A DNA stretch of 27,186 bases from a virus: positions 1-27,186 of the IMG/VR virus record IMGVR_UViG_3300032288_005686, one strand, 5' to 3'. The position numbers were made by a program, and so were the translations under genes. Each line of letters begins with the position of its first letter. The first letter of the stretch is position 1. The notes under the pieces were generated by a model. It did no database searches. It worked only from the letters and a program-made list of their open reading frames with translations, and was not told the DNA's origin. Of the stretch, positions 1 through 7,549 are shown piece after piece.

Positions 1-770
1 GTTATATAAGGTTTAAAAACGCCTATATTCCTTTCTATTTTAAGGTTACCAATTCCCATTACATAAGGAATAGCAGATGCAAGACAAGGAGTACTTGTAC
101 AGTAAGGATAAGTACCATGATTTATATCTAACATAGTACCTTGAGCGCCTTCAAATATTACATTTTTAGCATTTTTAATTATATCGAGTATTAATTCACG
201 TTTTAATAAAACTACGTTTTTAAATTCCATTAATGATATTAATTTTTTAGTTTCATTTATATTTTCTTCAAGGTACTGTTCGTCTATATGATGTAATTTA
301 AAATAAGTTTGTATTTTGGTTTTTTCATCATGATCCATGATATCTTTAATAGTAATTGCAGTTCTACTTACAAACGATGCTGTTGCTGGTCCAATACCAC
401 TTTTGGTAGTACCAATATTTAGAATTGCATCATTTAATTGGTCTTGCATTTTATGCATAGGTAAGATTACAGAACAATTTGTATCTACAATAATAGTAGG
501 AGTGAATGCTTCTTGCTTTAGATAATTGATTTCTTCAATTAATTTACCTAAATCAATTAAACAGTTTCCTGTAATTACAACTTCTTTTGAGCGTAATGCA
601 CCAGAAGGAATAAGTTTTAATTTGTATTGTTTTTTATTTACTTGAATTGTATGTCCTGCATTTGGACCACCAGACCATCTGATAACTAATGATTCTTCAT
701 CAGAGTAAAAGTCTGTTATTTTTCCTTTACCTTCGTCACCAAATTGAGCACCTGTAATTGCAGTAATCAT
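1..770 (-). CDS. purA: Adenylosuccinate synthetase (PurA family), 3' end outside window
   Basis: PurA-family enzymes join IMP and aspartate using GTP to make adenylosuccinate, the committed step to AMP. I translated the minus strand from the ATG at 770. The product opens MITAITGAQFGDEGKGKI, the GTP-binding glycine loop of the family, followed by GGPNAGHT, IGTTKSGIGPA and FEGAQGTMLDINHGTYPY, all in the family order. The frame is open to base 1, giving about 256 residues of a usual 420-430, so the C-terminus lies outside the window. The Asp of GDEGKGK, the catalytic base of canonical PurA, is present; as I recall, the 2-aminoadenine-forming PurZ enzymes replace it, so this looks like a PurA-type enzyme rather than a proven PurZ. 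The start lies 3 bases after the stop of the upstream gene, implying cotranscription. A phage copy suggests boosted adenine nucleotide supply. Confidence 0.93.
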   Translation of the reverse strand, partial: MITAITGAQFGDEGKGKITDFYSDEESLVIRWSGGPNAGHTIQVNKKQYKLKLIPSGALRSKEVVITGNCLIDLGKLIEEINYLKQEAFTPTIIVDTNCSVILPMHKMQDQLNDAILNIGTTKSGIGPATASFVSRTAITIKDIMDHDEKTKIQTYFKLHHIDEQYLEENINETKKLISLMEFKNVVLLKRELILDIIKNAKNVIFEGAQGTMLDINHGTYPYCTSTPCLASAIPYVMGIGNLKIERNIGVFKPYI

Positions 771-773
771 ATA

Positions 774-1133
774 TTATTCTATTTCCATTTCTTCTTTTTT
801 ATCAGTTACAATATCTAAAAGCTCATACATATCAACAGGTTCAAGAAAATCATCTATTACATAATTTTCTCTAAATCTGTCTGTTCTAATTATAGCTGAT
901 TTCTTAAAAGCTATAGTAGGGTCAAATAAATAAGAGGTAATTACATTAGAAGACAAATCATTTAGAACGATACAAGGCTCTTGTGAATTAAGTTCTAATT
1001 CGATTGAGATGTTATTGTTAATAAACTTTGTTTGAGATAGTTTTTTATAGTTTAATGAGGAAAAATGTTCTTCAAAGCACATAGTTAGTAACTTTAAAGG
1101 TGTAGTTGTTTTTAAATATTCTTTGAAGTTCAT
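774..1133 (-). CDS. Hypothetical protein, 119 aa
   Basis: Not recognised. The ATG at 1133 follows AAGGA about 7 bases upstream. The product is acidic at its C-terminus (DKKEEMEIE), has no membrane segment or Cys cluster, and looks like a small soluble protein. It sits in a tight leftward operon: 9 bases separate it from the upstream Cys-cluster gene and 3 bases from the downstream purA. Confidence 0.8.
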   Translation of the reverse strand: MNFKEYLKTTTPLKLLTMCFEEHFSSLNYKKLSQTKFINNNISIELELNSQEPCIVLNDLSSNVITSYLFDPTIAFKKSAIIRTDRFRENYVIDDFLEPVDMYELLDIVTDKKEEMEIE

Positions 1134-1142
1134 ATTTGTTCC

Positions 1143-1316
1143 TTATTTTGGCCATTTTTTTAATGGGCAGTCTGCTATTTTTATAAAAGCTTTTAATAAT
1201 AATAAACATCCGCATTCTTTACATTGATGCAAAGTAGCATTGTAGCTTGGACAATCAGTACAGATTTTTATTCTTTCTTTGTATGTTTCTTTTGATACTG
1301 GTAGATTTTCAAGCAT
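1143..1316 (-). CDS. Small Cys-cluster (zinc-ribbon-like) protein, 57 aa
   Basis: A short gene found by translating the minus strand from the ATG at 1316. The product has CTDCPSY near residue 19, CKECGC at 32-37 and CPLKKW at 50-55: two CxxC pairs plus two extra Cys, which suggests a bound zinc or Fe-S ion. Mini-proteins with this CxxC / CxxCGC / CPxxKW layout are common in large phages; none has a role that I know. The stop is followed after 9 bases by the next gene, and the start lies 3 bases after the upstream stop, so it belongs to the same operon. Metal binding is inferred from spacing only. Confidence 0.8.
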   Translation of the reverse strand: MLENLPVSKETYKERIKICTDCPSYNATLHQCKECGCLLLLKAFIKIADCPLKKWPK

Positions 1317-1319
1317 GGT

Positions 1320-1499
1320 TTATTTTGTTAGAGGTTTTGATAATTCAGATTTATAAACTAAAGTTTCAGCTAAATCACAAATTTGATTAAGAGCTTCACT
1401 AGCCTTTCTTCTTTTTCTAAAAGAACCAGGACTTTTTTGTTTAGTTTTTTGAATAAACAATTCTTCTGTTTGCGAATCATAACGGATTTCGTATCTCAT
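1320..1499 (-). CDS. Hypothetical basic protein, 59 aa
   Basis: A short gene translated from the ATG at 1499, preceded by AAGGATATATC. The product begins MRYEIRYDSQTEELF and has a basic patch (SFRKRRK) near residue 26. It is likely a small soluble protein; I recognise no family. A 108-base spacer with a hairpin separates it from the upstream membrane-protein gene, so it is probably the first gene of the sub-operon leading to purA. Confidence 0.72.
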   Translation of the reverse strand: MRYEIRYDSQTEELFIQKTKQKSPGSFRKRRKASEALNQICDLAETLVYKSELSKPLTK

Positions 1500-1568
1500 G
1501 ATATATCCTTTGGTAAAATATGTTAATATTTGGTTAAAAAAAAGTGTTAATTTTTACATTAATTTTCG

Positions 1569-1606
1569 TGTCATTTTTAACATTAATTTTTAACTAAAAA
1601 ATGACA
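1569..1606 (-). terminator. Hairpin after the 1608-1916 gene, possible terminator
   Basis: TGTCATTTTT (1569-1578) and AAAAATGACA (1597-1606) form a 10-bp stem directly after the stop at 1608. On the minus strand a run of eight T follows about 20 bases later rather than immediately, so it may be a weak terminator or an mRNA 3'-protecting hairpin. Confidence 0.45.
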
Positions 1607-1607
1607 T

Positions 1608-1916
1608 TTATTCTTCTGAATTTAAATCTATAATCAATGAAGTCAAACCTGAGACAGCAAATGGCAAGAATGTATACATTATTGAATGTTCATAATTGAA
1701 TACTGTCTGAGGGAATCCAGTAAACAAAGTAAATAATGCAATCCACCAAGAAGTACATACTGGACATTTTGTTAACTCATAAAGAAAAAACATAAAAGGA
1801 TTTTCTTTATTATCGTAGAAGTACTGTCTAATAGGTAAAGTTATTTTTCCATATGTTACAATCCAAGCGCACCCATAACATGCTAAGAAGAATACAAATG
1901 CATCTATTTCTTTCAT
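1608..1916 (-). CDS. Small membrane protein with CPVC motif (DUF1360-like)
   Basis: A 102-residue protein with an N-terminal hydrophobic segment (about residues 6-24), a central hydrophobic stretch (about 52-68) and a third near 80-96. KCPVCTSWW at about residue 50 precedes the second segment. This C-x2-C-x3-W arrangement at a membrane boundary resembles DUF1360-type proteins of phages and Firmicutes; function unknown. ATG and the upstream TGA overlap as ATGA, a sign of translational coupling. Confidence 0.72.
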   Translation of the reverse strand: MKEIDAFVFFLACYGCAWIVTYGKITLPIRQYFYDNKENPFMFFLYELTKCPVCTSWWIALFTLFTGFPQTVFNYEHSIMYTFLPFAVSGLTSLIIDLNSEE

Positions 1917-2425
1917 TGATATCTCTTTTTACTTTTAGGGTCAATCTCTTCTTCTTCATCTTCTTGATCAGATGTAGTAGTTACATAATCTTCTATACTA
2001 CTTAGTACTAAGTATTCTAAGAATTCATTTTTTAAATCTTGAGTATATTTCATATGCAATTCATTTAAATATTTAAAAATTTCTGATTCATATACTACAT
2101 AAAGTTCAGTAAACCAATCGATCTCTTCATCAGGTAATAATGCTAGATATTCTCTTAAATGAAATAGTTCTCTCATTACTTTTACTTCATATTCTTTTTG
2201 AGTATTCCAGAAGAAATCTTCAAATCTTTCTTGAATAGCTTTGATATCTGGTTCATTCTCAAATAAACTTTTATTTTCTTTAAAAAATCTTTTTGAATAG
2301 TTTTCATCATAAACAATCTTTTCTTTTAAAGATGCAGATAAATTATGAAAGATTTTCATGATGTTTTCTTTTGGTTTAGTTTTAAATAAATTTCGCGCAT
2401 AATTGAAATATTTTTTAAGGTTCAT
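1913..2425 (-). CDS. Hypothetical acidic protein, 170 aa
   Basis: Not recognised. It is rich in Glu, Phe, Leu and Tyr, probably helical, and ends in an acidic tail (SDQEDEEEEIDPKSKKRYQ). The start overlaps the end of the upstream gene by 11 bases and its stop overlaps the next ATG by 4, so it is the middle gene of a coupled trio. No membrane segment or catalytic motif is visible. Confidence 0.78.
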   Translation of the reverse strand: MNLKKYFNYARNLFKTKPKENIMKIFHNLSASLKEKIVYDENYSKRFFKENKSLFENEPDIKAIQERFEDFFWNTQKEYEVKVMRELFHLREYLALLPDEEIDWFTELYVVYESEIFKYLNELHMKYTQDLKNEFLEYLVLSSIEDYVTTTSDQEDEEEEIDPKSKKRYQ

Positions 2426-2741
2426 TCTTTTTCTTTTTTGCCTTTAAGTTTTCTGTTTGAGCAAGTATTGAATATCCACAAATATCTTTCCATGGGTCTT
2501 CACCTAATGGGTCATTATTTTGTGCAATTCTAGACAATTTATCTAATACTCTAACAATAACGTGTACATCTTTATATGATTCTAGAGGAATTCCTTTAGG
2601 ATATAATTGTTCTAAAATATGCGTAGTCTTTTCAAATGCCGAACCATAAGCAGCATTTTTAATTTGTAACAAAGATGCAATTTCCATTGCAATCTTTTGA
2701 TAGGTAGCCATTTCTGGAAATGGAGGTTCTTGTTTTGCCAT
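2415..2741 (-). CDS. DUF1599/Nmad1-like protein
   Basis: I place the start at the ATG at 2741 (MAKQEPPF), 9 bases after AAGG, rather than at an upstream TTG. The pattern NAAYGSAF, then IVRVLDKLSRI, then DPLGEDPWKDICGYSIL matches the K/N-xxYG...DKxxRl...E...D..gYxxL layout of DUF1599, also called nucleotide-modification-associated domain 1, which is often found near phage nucleotide-metabolism genes and is thought to be related to MazG-type all-alpha nucleotide hydrolases. This would fit the purA gene nearby. The role is inferred from motif order only. Confidence 0.62.
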   Translation of the reverse strand: MAKQEPPFPEMATYQKIAMEIASLLQIKNAAYGSAFEKTTHILEQLYPKGIPLESYKDVHVIVRVLDKLSRIAQNNDPLGEDPWKDICGYSILAQTENLKAKKKKNEP

Positions 2742-2750
2742 TATCAATCC

Positions 2751-3113
2751 TTAAATTAAGTCTTTAATTTCTACTTTATGAAGTCTATGAGCTTCTACTT
2801 TTTGAAATACTAAGTCTTCTAACATATCTTCGTTAGTATATCTTCTATGCCAGATAGGATATAATAATTCATAAGAGATAGGTTCACCTAGTTCTTTCAT
2901 AATACTAGCTGTATAAAAATTGTAAATAATATACAAGTTTTTAGTATCAGTAGTATTCAAATCTTTTAAGATTTTTTCTTGAATGAATTCGTGTAATGTA
3001 TTGAGTGTAAATGGCAAAGGTTTTACAAAGTATTGTATTGATGTAAGTCCGGCCAAATACATTCTATAACAATCATATTCACTTAATTTACTAGTAAATT
3101 GTTTATATTGCAT
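2751..3113 (-). CDS. Hypothetical protein, 120 aa
   Basis: Not recognised. The product (MQYKQFTSKLSEYD...) is soluble, rich in Leu, Tyr and Ile and probably helical. The ATG at 3113 lacks a clear ribosome-binding site; it lies 9 bases past the upstream stop, so it may be translated by coupling. Nine bases separate its stop from the next ATG. Confidence 0.75.
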   Translation of the reverse strand: MQYKQFTSKLSEYDCYRMYLAGLTSIQYFVKPLPFTLNTLHEFIQEKILKDLNTTDTKNLYIIYNFYTASIMKELGEPISYELLYPIWHRRYTNEDMLEDLVFQKVEAHRLHKVEIKDLI

Positions 3114-3122
3114 TTAGTATAA

Positions 3123-3464
3123 TCACTTAATAATAGGTAATCCATTTTCTTGATATAATGAAACGATAGAAGCTAGTACTAAATCCGCGACATTATAAAA
3201 ACTTTCTTTATCATTTACAACATATTTATTAACAGGTTTACAACTAACTAAACTTAAAGGTACTAGACATAATTCAATATAATCTTTATTAATAAAGAGA
3301 TTAATTCTATGAATTACTTCATTTCTATAAGTAACTGCATAACTATGAAAGTCTTCTAATTCTTCTCTTCCAATACCTTCATAACTCATTTTAAAATCAG
3401 ATTTGTAATAATCATTTAAATACCAAGGTAACATACTTGGAGAATAGGTATAATTAAAGTTCAT
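3123..3464 (-). CDS. Hypothetical protein, 113 aa
   Basis: Not recognised. I chose the ATG at 3464 (MNFNYTYSPS), which lies 10 bases after the upstream stop; a longer version from a TTG at 3497 would run into the upstream gene and only adds a lysine-rich stretch. The product is soluble with an aromatic-rich N-terminus (MLPWYLNDYYKSDF) and shows no catalytic motif. Confidence 0.7.
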   Translation of the reverse strand: MNFNYTYSPSMLPWYLNDYYKSDFKMSYEGIGREELEDFHSYAVTYRNEVIHRINLFINKDYIELCLVPLSLVSCKPVNKYVVNDKESFYNVADLVLASIVSLYQENGLPIIK

Positions 3465-3474
3465 ATAGAGTACT

Positions 3475-3810
3475 TTATTCACTTTCTTTTTTTTCAAAAC
3501 TAAGGTCTTGTGGAGTGTAATTTTCTTTTGTATGTAAAATAGAATCTGTTATTGATTCAAATTCATCACAATACAAAACAGTTAAGTATACCGAATATCT
3601 TTCTTGAAAGAAAGATATGAAATCCATTGGATCTGTTGGGATTTTTTCTTCTGAGTTTGCTACGAAATTTAATTCTGCATCATAATGAGAAATTATTTTT
3701 TCCGCGCGCAATAATTCTTTTCTATCAGCACTAAAATCTTTTCTACATAATAATGTAGAATATCTAATACCATTTAATTCTAATACAAAATAAGAGAACA
3801 TAGAATACAT
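3475..3810 (-). CDS. Hypothetical protein, paralogue of its upstream neighbour
   Basis: I chose the ATG at 3810 (MYSMFSYFV), 8 bases after GGAAG and 1 base past the upstream stop, over a GTG at 3834. Its core MDFISFFQERYSVYLTVLYC followed by DEF matches DFGRYLRERYPTLDISIFYC plus DSF in the adjacent upstream product: both share DF-x4-[FL]-x-ERY ... YCD-x-F. I infer a tandem duplication. No function is known. Confidence 0.72.
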   Translation of the reverse strand: MYSMFSYFVLELNGIRYSTLLCRKDFSADRKELLRAEKIISHYDAELNFVANSEEKIPTDPMDFISFFQERYSVYLTVLYCDEFESITDSILHTKENYTPQDLSFEKKESE

Positions 3811-3811
3811 A

Positions 3812-4063
3812 TTATTCACTTCCAAATGAATCACAATAAAATATAGAAATATCTAAGGTCGGATATCTTTCTCTAAGATATCGACCAAAATCTTCAGGAA
3901 CAAAATCAAATACTTCATTAACTACAGGAGTACATAATGAATCTAATTGATTTAAAATCTTATCAACTCTAAACTTAAGTAAGTAAAGAGCTAAGTCGTA
4001 ATCGTCTACATTAAAGTAGAATTGATGTGTTGAATTAACACTGATATGTGAGATTAATCTCAT
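3812..4063 (-). CDS. Hypothetical protein, 83 aa, tandem paralogue
   Basis: First gene of the small operon after the 4064-4446 spacer. The product ends RERYPTLDISIFYCDSFGSE, closely similar to the middle of the next gene's product, and begins MRLISHISVNSTHQFYFNVD. No membrane segment or catalytic motif is visible. The promoter-like GACGAGACG motif lies about 160 bases upstream, which makes this the likely first gene of that transcript. Confidence 0.75.
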   Translation of the reverse strand: MRLISHISVNSTHQFYFNVDDYDLALYLLKFRVDKILNQLDSLCTPVVNEVFDFVPEDFGRYLRERYPTLDISIFYCDSFGSE

Positions 4064-4446
4064 GTGTATTAAGATTTCTTTCTGGAAAGCGTTTGTGATG
4101 AAGATAAATATAAATAAAACGCTACGATCGGGGTTTGCGAGGAAATGGGAAAAAGGAACAACGAAGAAAACAAAAGCATTGGGAATAAGGATATGCGATT
4201 TGGCACTGAAATGGTAAGTGCCGTCTCGTCATATAAGCTTTCTCTCCCCTTTTTAAAAAGCTCTGATTCTGTCGGGTGTTGCCCCCTGTCGGGGGCTGTT
4301 CCCTGGCCAGTTTGACTAGCCATTTTTTCAATCTTAAACCGCTGTTATAGGAACAACGGAATAAGACTGCAACTAACACAACCAAGGTCTCTCAAAACCC
4401 ACAATAATAGATATAAAATAAAATAAAATATAAGTCAATAAAAAAA
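4064..4446. other. 383-base structured spacer, no convincing gene
   Basis: This spacer is locally much richer in G and C than its surroundings. On the minus strand it holds, in order: an 8-bp hairpin (arms 4339-4346 and 4352-4359, CCGTTGTT/AACAGCGG); a TGGC/GCCA hairpin near 4302-4322; a very stable GCCCCC-GACA-GGGGGC hairpin near 4275-4290; the GACGAGACG motif; and a 7-bp inverted repeat AGCGTTT/AAACGCT near 4087-4122. Two overlapping minus-strand open frames cross it, but neither has a ribosome-binding site. It looks like a terminator and leader region separating two operons. Confidence 0.6.
4222..4232 (-). promoter_or_regulatory. GACGAGACG motif, putative phage promoter (copy 1)
   Basis: The minus strand reads TATATGACGAGACGGCAC. 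It is one of six exact copies of GACGAGACG, all on the minus strand upstream of leftward genes. This one lies about 160 bases before the 4063 start and some 40 bases past a GC-rich hairpin. Confidence 0.5.
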
Positions 4447-5037
4447 TTAAATCTCTGCATTTTTATTTACGAATTTACTATTTGCTAGACTAATAGCTTT
4501 TAATCTAGTTTCTAATGCAGCGATTCTTGCATCATTATCTGCATTAAAATTTCTTTTAGCATAGTCTTCTTTCTCTAATAATTCGCAAACTTCATCTCTA
4601 AACTTGCTCAATTGTAATTCAGAAGCAAATTCATATTCAGATAATACAAAATTAATATCAAACTGTCTCATGTTTTCCTCGATTCTACTTACTAGTAATT
4701 CAGAACTTGGGTCAACCTCTTCTACTACTCGTTTTGCTCTTGCAATAGAAATTACTACATTAGAATCATGATAAGTACGTAAATCTTTCTTATGTTCTTC
4801 TAATCTCTCTTCTAATAAACCAATAGTCTCTTGAATCAACTTTAAACTCTTAATGACTCTACTCTTATCATGTAATAAAGCACCATATACTTCTGCAAAG
4901 GCTAAGGTATTCTTGATTGAATTCCTTCTAATAGCTTCTACTAATTCATATTTTAATGATGGATTAAGAGAAAGTGCATTAAAAAACATGATTGAAGAAT
5001 CAATTTTGCTATTTAGTTTAGTTAATAAAGTATTCAT
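4447..5037 (-). CDS. Predicted coiled-coil protein, 196 aa
   Basis: Not recognised. The product is almost wholly alpha-helical by composition, with long charged heptad-like stretches: around residues 62-95 (VIKSLKLIQETIGLLEERLE) and again near 165-185 (NDARIAALETRLKAISLANS). It could be a structural or scaffolding-type protein, but nothing in the neighbourhood confirms that. The ATG at 5037 follows AAGGA at a long distance of about 14 bases. It is bounded by two noncoding spacers, so it may be its own transcription unit. Confidence 0.8.
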   Translation of the reverse strand: MNTLLTKLNSKIDSSIMFFNALSLNPSLKYELVEAIRRNSIKNTLAFAEVYGALLHDKSRVIKSLKLIQETIGLLEERLEEHKKDLRTYHDSNVVISIARAKRVVEEVDPSSELLVSRIEENMRQFDINFVLSEYEFASELQLSKFRDEVCELLEKEDYAKRNFNADNDARIAALETRLKAISLANSKFVNKNAEI

Positions 5038-5161
5038 ATGTTCAGCTTTTTCCTTTGTGTTGTTAAAAGTTCATTACCATTTGCCTAAGTAAAAGAGTGA
5101 AATTCCGTTCAGTGGGTTTCTTATAAGTGTTTCTGGTGAGTTTCCACTGTTCAGTATTTTC

Positions 5162-5578
5162 TTAAATCAACTCTTTATAAATAGTGCATGCAAGATTGTA
5201 ATTTTCCGCGCCACATTTAATATATGCAGGTTCGTAAGTATTGGTATCAATTCTTAAAGGTTTACCTCTATAGAACTCAACACCTTTTAATACTTCATTA
5301 CCATCCTCAAGTGTAATTATTAATCTACTAGTATGCATATCATTGCAATCGTTAAAGACGAATTGCAATAACAGACTCTCTATTGTTCCAGAATAATTAT
5401 ATTTACGTTGAGCGCACATTTTATAGTATTCACAGATAACTCTATCTAATACTAAGAGATTAGGATAATTCCTATATACAATGTCTATATTAGTGTTATC
5501 ACTAACTGAACATGTAATAGAAGAATCATAACTAATCTCAACCTTTGTCTTATTGTTGTGCGTTTTGATTACTATCAT
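5162..5578 (-). CDS. Hypothetical protein, 138 aa
   Basis: I place the start at the ATG at 5578 (MIVIKTHNNKTKVEISYD); a longer frame reaching 5647 would overlap the upstream gene by nearly 100 bases with a lysine-rich, non-protein-like start. The remaining 29-base overlap with the upstream gene is typical here. The product has beta-strand-like alternation (VIKTHNNKTKVEISYD, RLIITLEDGNEVLKGVEFYR) and several scattered Cys. No family recognised. Confidence 0.72.
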   Translation of the reverse strand: MIVIKTHNNKTKVEISYDSSITCSVSDNTNIDIVYRNYPNLLVLDRVICEYYKMCAQRKYNYSGTIESLLLQFVFNDCNDMHTSRLIITLEDGNEVLKGVEFYRGKPLRIDTNTYEPAYIKCGAENYNLACTIYKELI

Positions 5579-5882
5579 CTGTTTGTTTCTCTTCTGATTG
5601 TGTATCTTTTGATTTGTTTTCTTCAGCCATCTTTTGTTTAACGGCATCTTTTAGGTTTGCCATACCTTCACATATAGAATCATATGTTTCGGTACTAATA
5701 ACACCTAATAAGAATAAGAAAACAATTGGTACTAAAGTAGCCCAAAAGAACAAAGTTAGAATTTCAACAATAGGAACGAACTTATAAATAGCAGTTGCAA
5801 CAATAATAGCTAGTAATATTCTAGCCCACCTTGGTAAAGTGTCATAGACATCTTTGAAATTTTTCTTTTTATCGGTCGCCAT
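5550..5882 (-). CDS. Small membrane protein with charged C-terminal tail
   Basis: A 110-residue protein. After a basic N-terminus (MATDKKKNFKDVYDTLPRWA) come two hydrophobic segments (about residues 20-38 and 40-62), then a strongly charged, Gln/Glu/Lys-rich tail (KQKMAEENKSKDTQSEEKQ). This predicts a two-pass inner-membrane protein with a soluble tail. AAAGGAAAG precedes the ATG. It overlaps the genes on both sides, within a run of small membrane proteins at 5550-6908. Confidence 0.75.
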   Translation of the reverse strand: MATDKKKNFKDVYDTLPRWARILLAIIVATAIYKFVPIVEILTLFFWATLVPIVFLFLLGVISTETYDSICEGMANLKDAVKQKMAEENKSKDTQSEEKQTDDSNQNAQQ

Positions 5883-6117
5883 AATTACTTTCCTTTATGG
5901 TTTTTACAATTTGTTGTTTGAATTCTACAGGGTCAGATATAAGTAAAAGTGTTAATATATGCCACGTAAAGAATGATAAGAAATAGAATGAAATAACTTC
6001 AGTGAGGAAACCAACACTAAAGTCATAAGACTTCTTTTTCTCATATTCCAGCGCGAAAAAATAATATAACAAACTTATACTAAATACCATCCAGCAAATA
6101 ACATATAGCTCTAACAA
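5869..6117 (-). CDS. Small membrane protein, 82 aa
   Basis: Two hydrophobic segments (about residues 3-22, LELYVICWMVFSISLLYYFF, and 38-60) predict a two-pass membrane protein. The longest frame begins with a TTG that overlaps the upstream stop; an ATG at 6087 is possible but would cut into the first segment and lacks a ribosome-binding site. The start is therefore uncertain. Confidence 0.6.
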   Translation of the reverse strand: MLELYVICWMVFSISLLYYFFALEYEKKKSYDFSVGFLTEVISFYFLSFFTWHILTLLLISDPVEFKQQIVKTIKESNYGDR

Positions 6118-6440
6118 TTTACTTCTACTTCTTCAACAAGGTCTAAATGACATACATATAAATCTGGATGTCTTTTATCTTTCTTAAATTTAATAGAATA
6201 ACCATTGTCTTTAGCAAAACGAATTTGCTCTGCATATACCAATACTCTATCTTCAAATACTGGGATATTTGAAGGATTAAACATAACTAAGAAATTACTC
6301 TTCTCTTTGTAATATCTTTCGATATACTCAACAGGTTTTTCATTAATAGACTTGCTCAAAAAGATATTGGTCTGCATAAATTGATCATTGTCGATTGTAA
6401 TGACCTTAGAATCCACATTATAAACTTCTTCTAAAAACAT
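6111..6440 (-). CDS. Hypothetical protein, 109 aa
   Basis: Not recognised. A soluble, charged protein (KFKKDKRHPDLYVCHLDLVE near the C-terminus) without membrane segments, lying between membrane-protein genes. The ATG at 6440 has a good AAAGGA site 8 bases upstream. Confidence 0.77.
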   Translation of the reverse strand: MFLEEVYNVDSKVITIDNDQFMQTNIFLSKSINEKPVEYIERYYKEKSNFLVMFNPSNIPVFEDRVLVYAEQIRFAKDNGYSIKFKKDKRHPDLYVCHLDLVEEVEVNC

Positions 6441-6445
6441 GATTA

Positions 6446-6673
6446 TTATCCTTTGTAAATAATAAGTGCAATGAGTGCGATTATTCCTAAAAAGGAATAT
6501 CTTTCAACAGGTAATGCTAACATCAAGTTTGCGTTAGCAGTGATAAGGAATAACATCCCAGTGTAAATGAGCCACTTAATCTCTGTTTTGTAATTAAACA
6601 GAGAATTTAAGTAATTCACTTCATCTAAAGCCAAATAAGAAATCAATATACATAATGCAATATTAAATCCCAT
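6446..6673 (-). CDS. Small membrane protein, 75 aa
   Basis: Three hydrophobic stretches cover most of the product (about residues 1-17, 34-52 and 57-73), with few charged residues. The ATG at 6673 follows GAGGT and overlaps the upstream gene's last codons by 11 bases. A multi-pass membrane protein; no family recognised. Confidence 0.72.
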   Translation of the reverse strand: MGFNIALCILISYLALDEVNYLNSLFNYKTEIKWLIYTGMLFLITANANLMLALPVERYSFLGIIALIALIIYKG

Positions 6674-6908
6674 TTGCTTGTACCTCTTCTGTTATTAAAA
6701 AAAGACTAAATAGAACATAATAAATAGCTAAAAATAAGTACATATTAGGAAAAGCCCAAATAGTAATTAAATTTAGTAATATTGAAATTCCAAAAGCCTT
6801 TACATTAACAACCTCTTCTGGAAATGGTTCAGTCAAGAACAAATATACAGAGGAGATCGCGAGACATACAGAGAACAAGATAAGATTGATTGATAATAAG
6901 ATTTCCAT
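6663..6908 (-). CDS. Small membrane protein, 81 aa
   Basis: I chose the ATG at 6908 (MEILLSINLILFSVCLAISS), which follows AAGGTG at normal spacing, over a GTG three codons earlier. Hydrophobic segments lie at about residues 2-24, 40-55 and 58-73. It resembles the next gene's product in size and layout, so the two may be related or act together; sequence identity is too low to claim homology by eye. Confidence 0.72.
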   Translation of the reverse strand: MEILLSINLILFSVCLAISSVYLFLTEPFPEEVVNVKAFGISILLNLITIWAFPNMYLFLAIYYVLFSLFLITEEVQANGI

Positions 6909-6909
6909 T

Positions 6910-7176
6910 TTATTCACCTTCTTTCATAAGTGATGAGAGTTGAGTTTGAAGATTTTCTTCGTTAAATGTTACTTTTTCCATAGTAGGCTTGATAAGTGTT
7001 AAAACACCATCATCGCTATAATGAAATATACCTACGCCAGTCATAAGAGAATCCTTAACTCGTTCATTGTAAATGTCAAAGTTGTTAAGTTTTCTCTCTA
7101 CTAATCTATAAGTATAGTGTCTTCTTACGTTCAGACTATCTTGTCTCGTCTCGCTATTTTTAGTAGTTGTTATCAT
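6910..7176 (-). CDS. Hypothetical protein, 88 aa
   Basis: Not recognised. Basic in the N-terminal half (RQDSLNVRRHYTYRLVERKL), acidic at the C-terminus. The ATG at 7176 has AAAGGAAAA upstream. It is the first gene downstream of the type I hammerhead candidate at 7243-7303, so the ribozyme would define the 5' end of its processed mRNA, about 70 bases ahead of the start codon. Confidence 0.78.
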   Translation of the reverse strand: MITTTKNSETRQDSLNVRRHYTYRLVERKLNNFDIYNERVKDSLMTGVGIFHYSDDGVLTLIKPTMEKVTFNEENLQTQLSSLMKEGE

Positions 7177-7242
7177 TTGATTTTCCTTTCTACGATACAG
7201 ATACCAACGATTAGTGCAGAATTACACTAACCATTGGAAGCT

Positions 7243-7303
7243 ACCAAGACCATTGAGATTACTCTCTAGGTTTCGGCCTTGCTTAAGGGCCTCATCAGTT
7301 GGT
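7243..7303 (-). ncRNA. Type I hammerhead ribozyme candidate (A)
   Basis: Minus-strand RNA. CUGAUGA lies at 7298-7292, stem II GGCC/GGCC at 7291-7288 and 7278-7275, then GAA at 7274-7272. Stem III closes with ACC (7271-7269) against GGU (7251-7249), with an inner GAGA-GUAA-UCUC hairpin. Cleavage is predicted after GUC, between 7248 and 7247. Open stem I pairs UUGGU (7247-7243) with ACCAA (7303-7299). All canonical core bases are present. The 5' strand of stem I overlaps the stop codon of the gene at 7303-7515. Confidence 0.85.
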
Positions 7304-7515
7304 TACCAATTAATATGATGTGTTGAGCCATCTTTGAAAATAACTTCTTCTATGTTATTTTCAATTACAATGCCATCAATGTCAAACGCCTTATTTTTTA
7401 CCAATTCAATTGTTTCTGGGGAAACAAACAATCCTTCGCTTACTACACCAAAACTATTAACAAAACCAATTAGATTTAAATCTTTATAAACTTCAACTTG
7501 TACAAATGCTTTCAT
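7303..7515 (-). CDS. Hypothetical protein, 70 aa
   Basis: Not recognised. A small soluble protein with beta-like alternation (KAFVQVEVYKDLNLIGFVNS, FDIDGIVIENNIEEVIFKDG). AGGAG lies 8 bases before the ATG at 7515. Its mRNA would be bounded by the tRNA-like element (7631-7675) at the 5' side and hammerhead A at the 3' side; the stop codon's last base is part of stem I of that ribozyme. Confidence 0.77.
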   Translation of the reverse strand: MKAFVQVEVYKDLNLIGFVNSFGVVSEGLFVSPETIELVKNKAFDIDGIVIENNIEEVIFKDGSTHHINW

Positions 7516-7549
7516 TTTAAATCTCCTTTTTTGAAAAATCTTATGCAGA

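Noticed and set aside
1-770. PurZ (2-aminoadenine synthesis enzyme)
   Set aside because: The Asp of the GDEGKGK loop, typical of PurA, is retained; nothing else in the window points to base Z. A full-length phylogeny would be needed.
4069-4385. Two overlapping minus-strand open frames (84 and 87 codons)
   Set aside because: Neither has a ribosome-binding site, both cross hairpins and the GACGAGACG motif, and their composition follows the local G/C-rich DNA rather than protein-like patterns.
7135-7160. Seventh promoter motif (GACGAGACA) near 7143
   Set aside because: One mismatch to the 9-mer, inside a coding region, with no terminator before it and no gene start at the usual distance.
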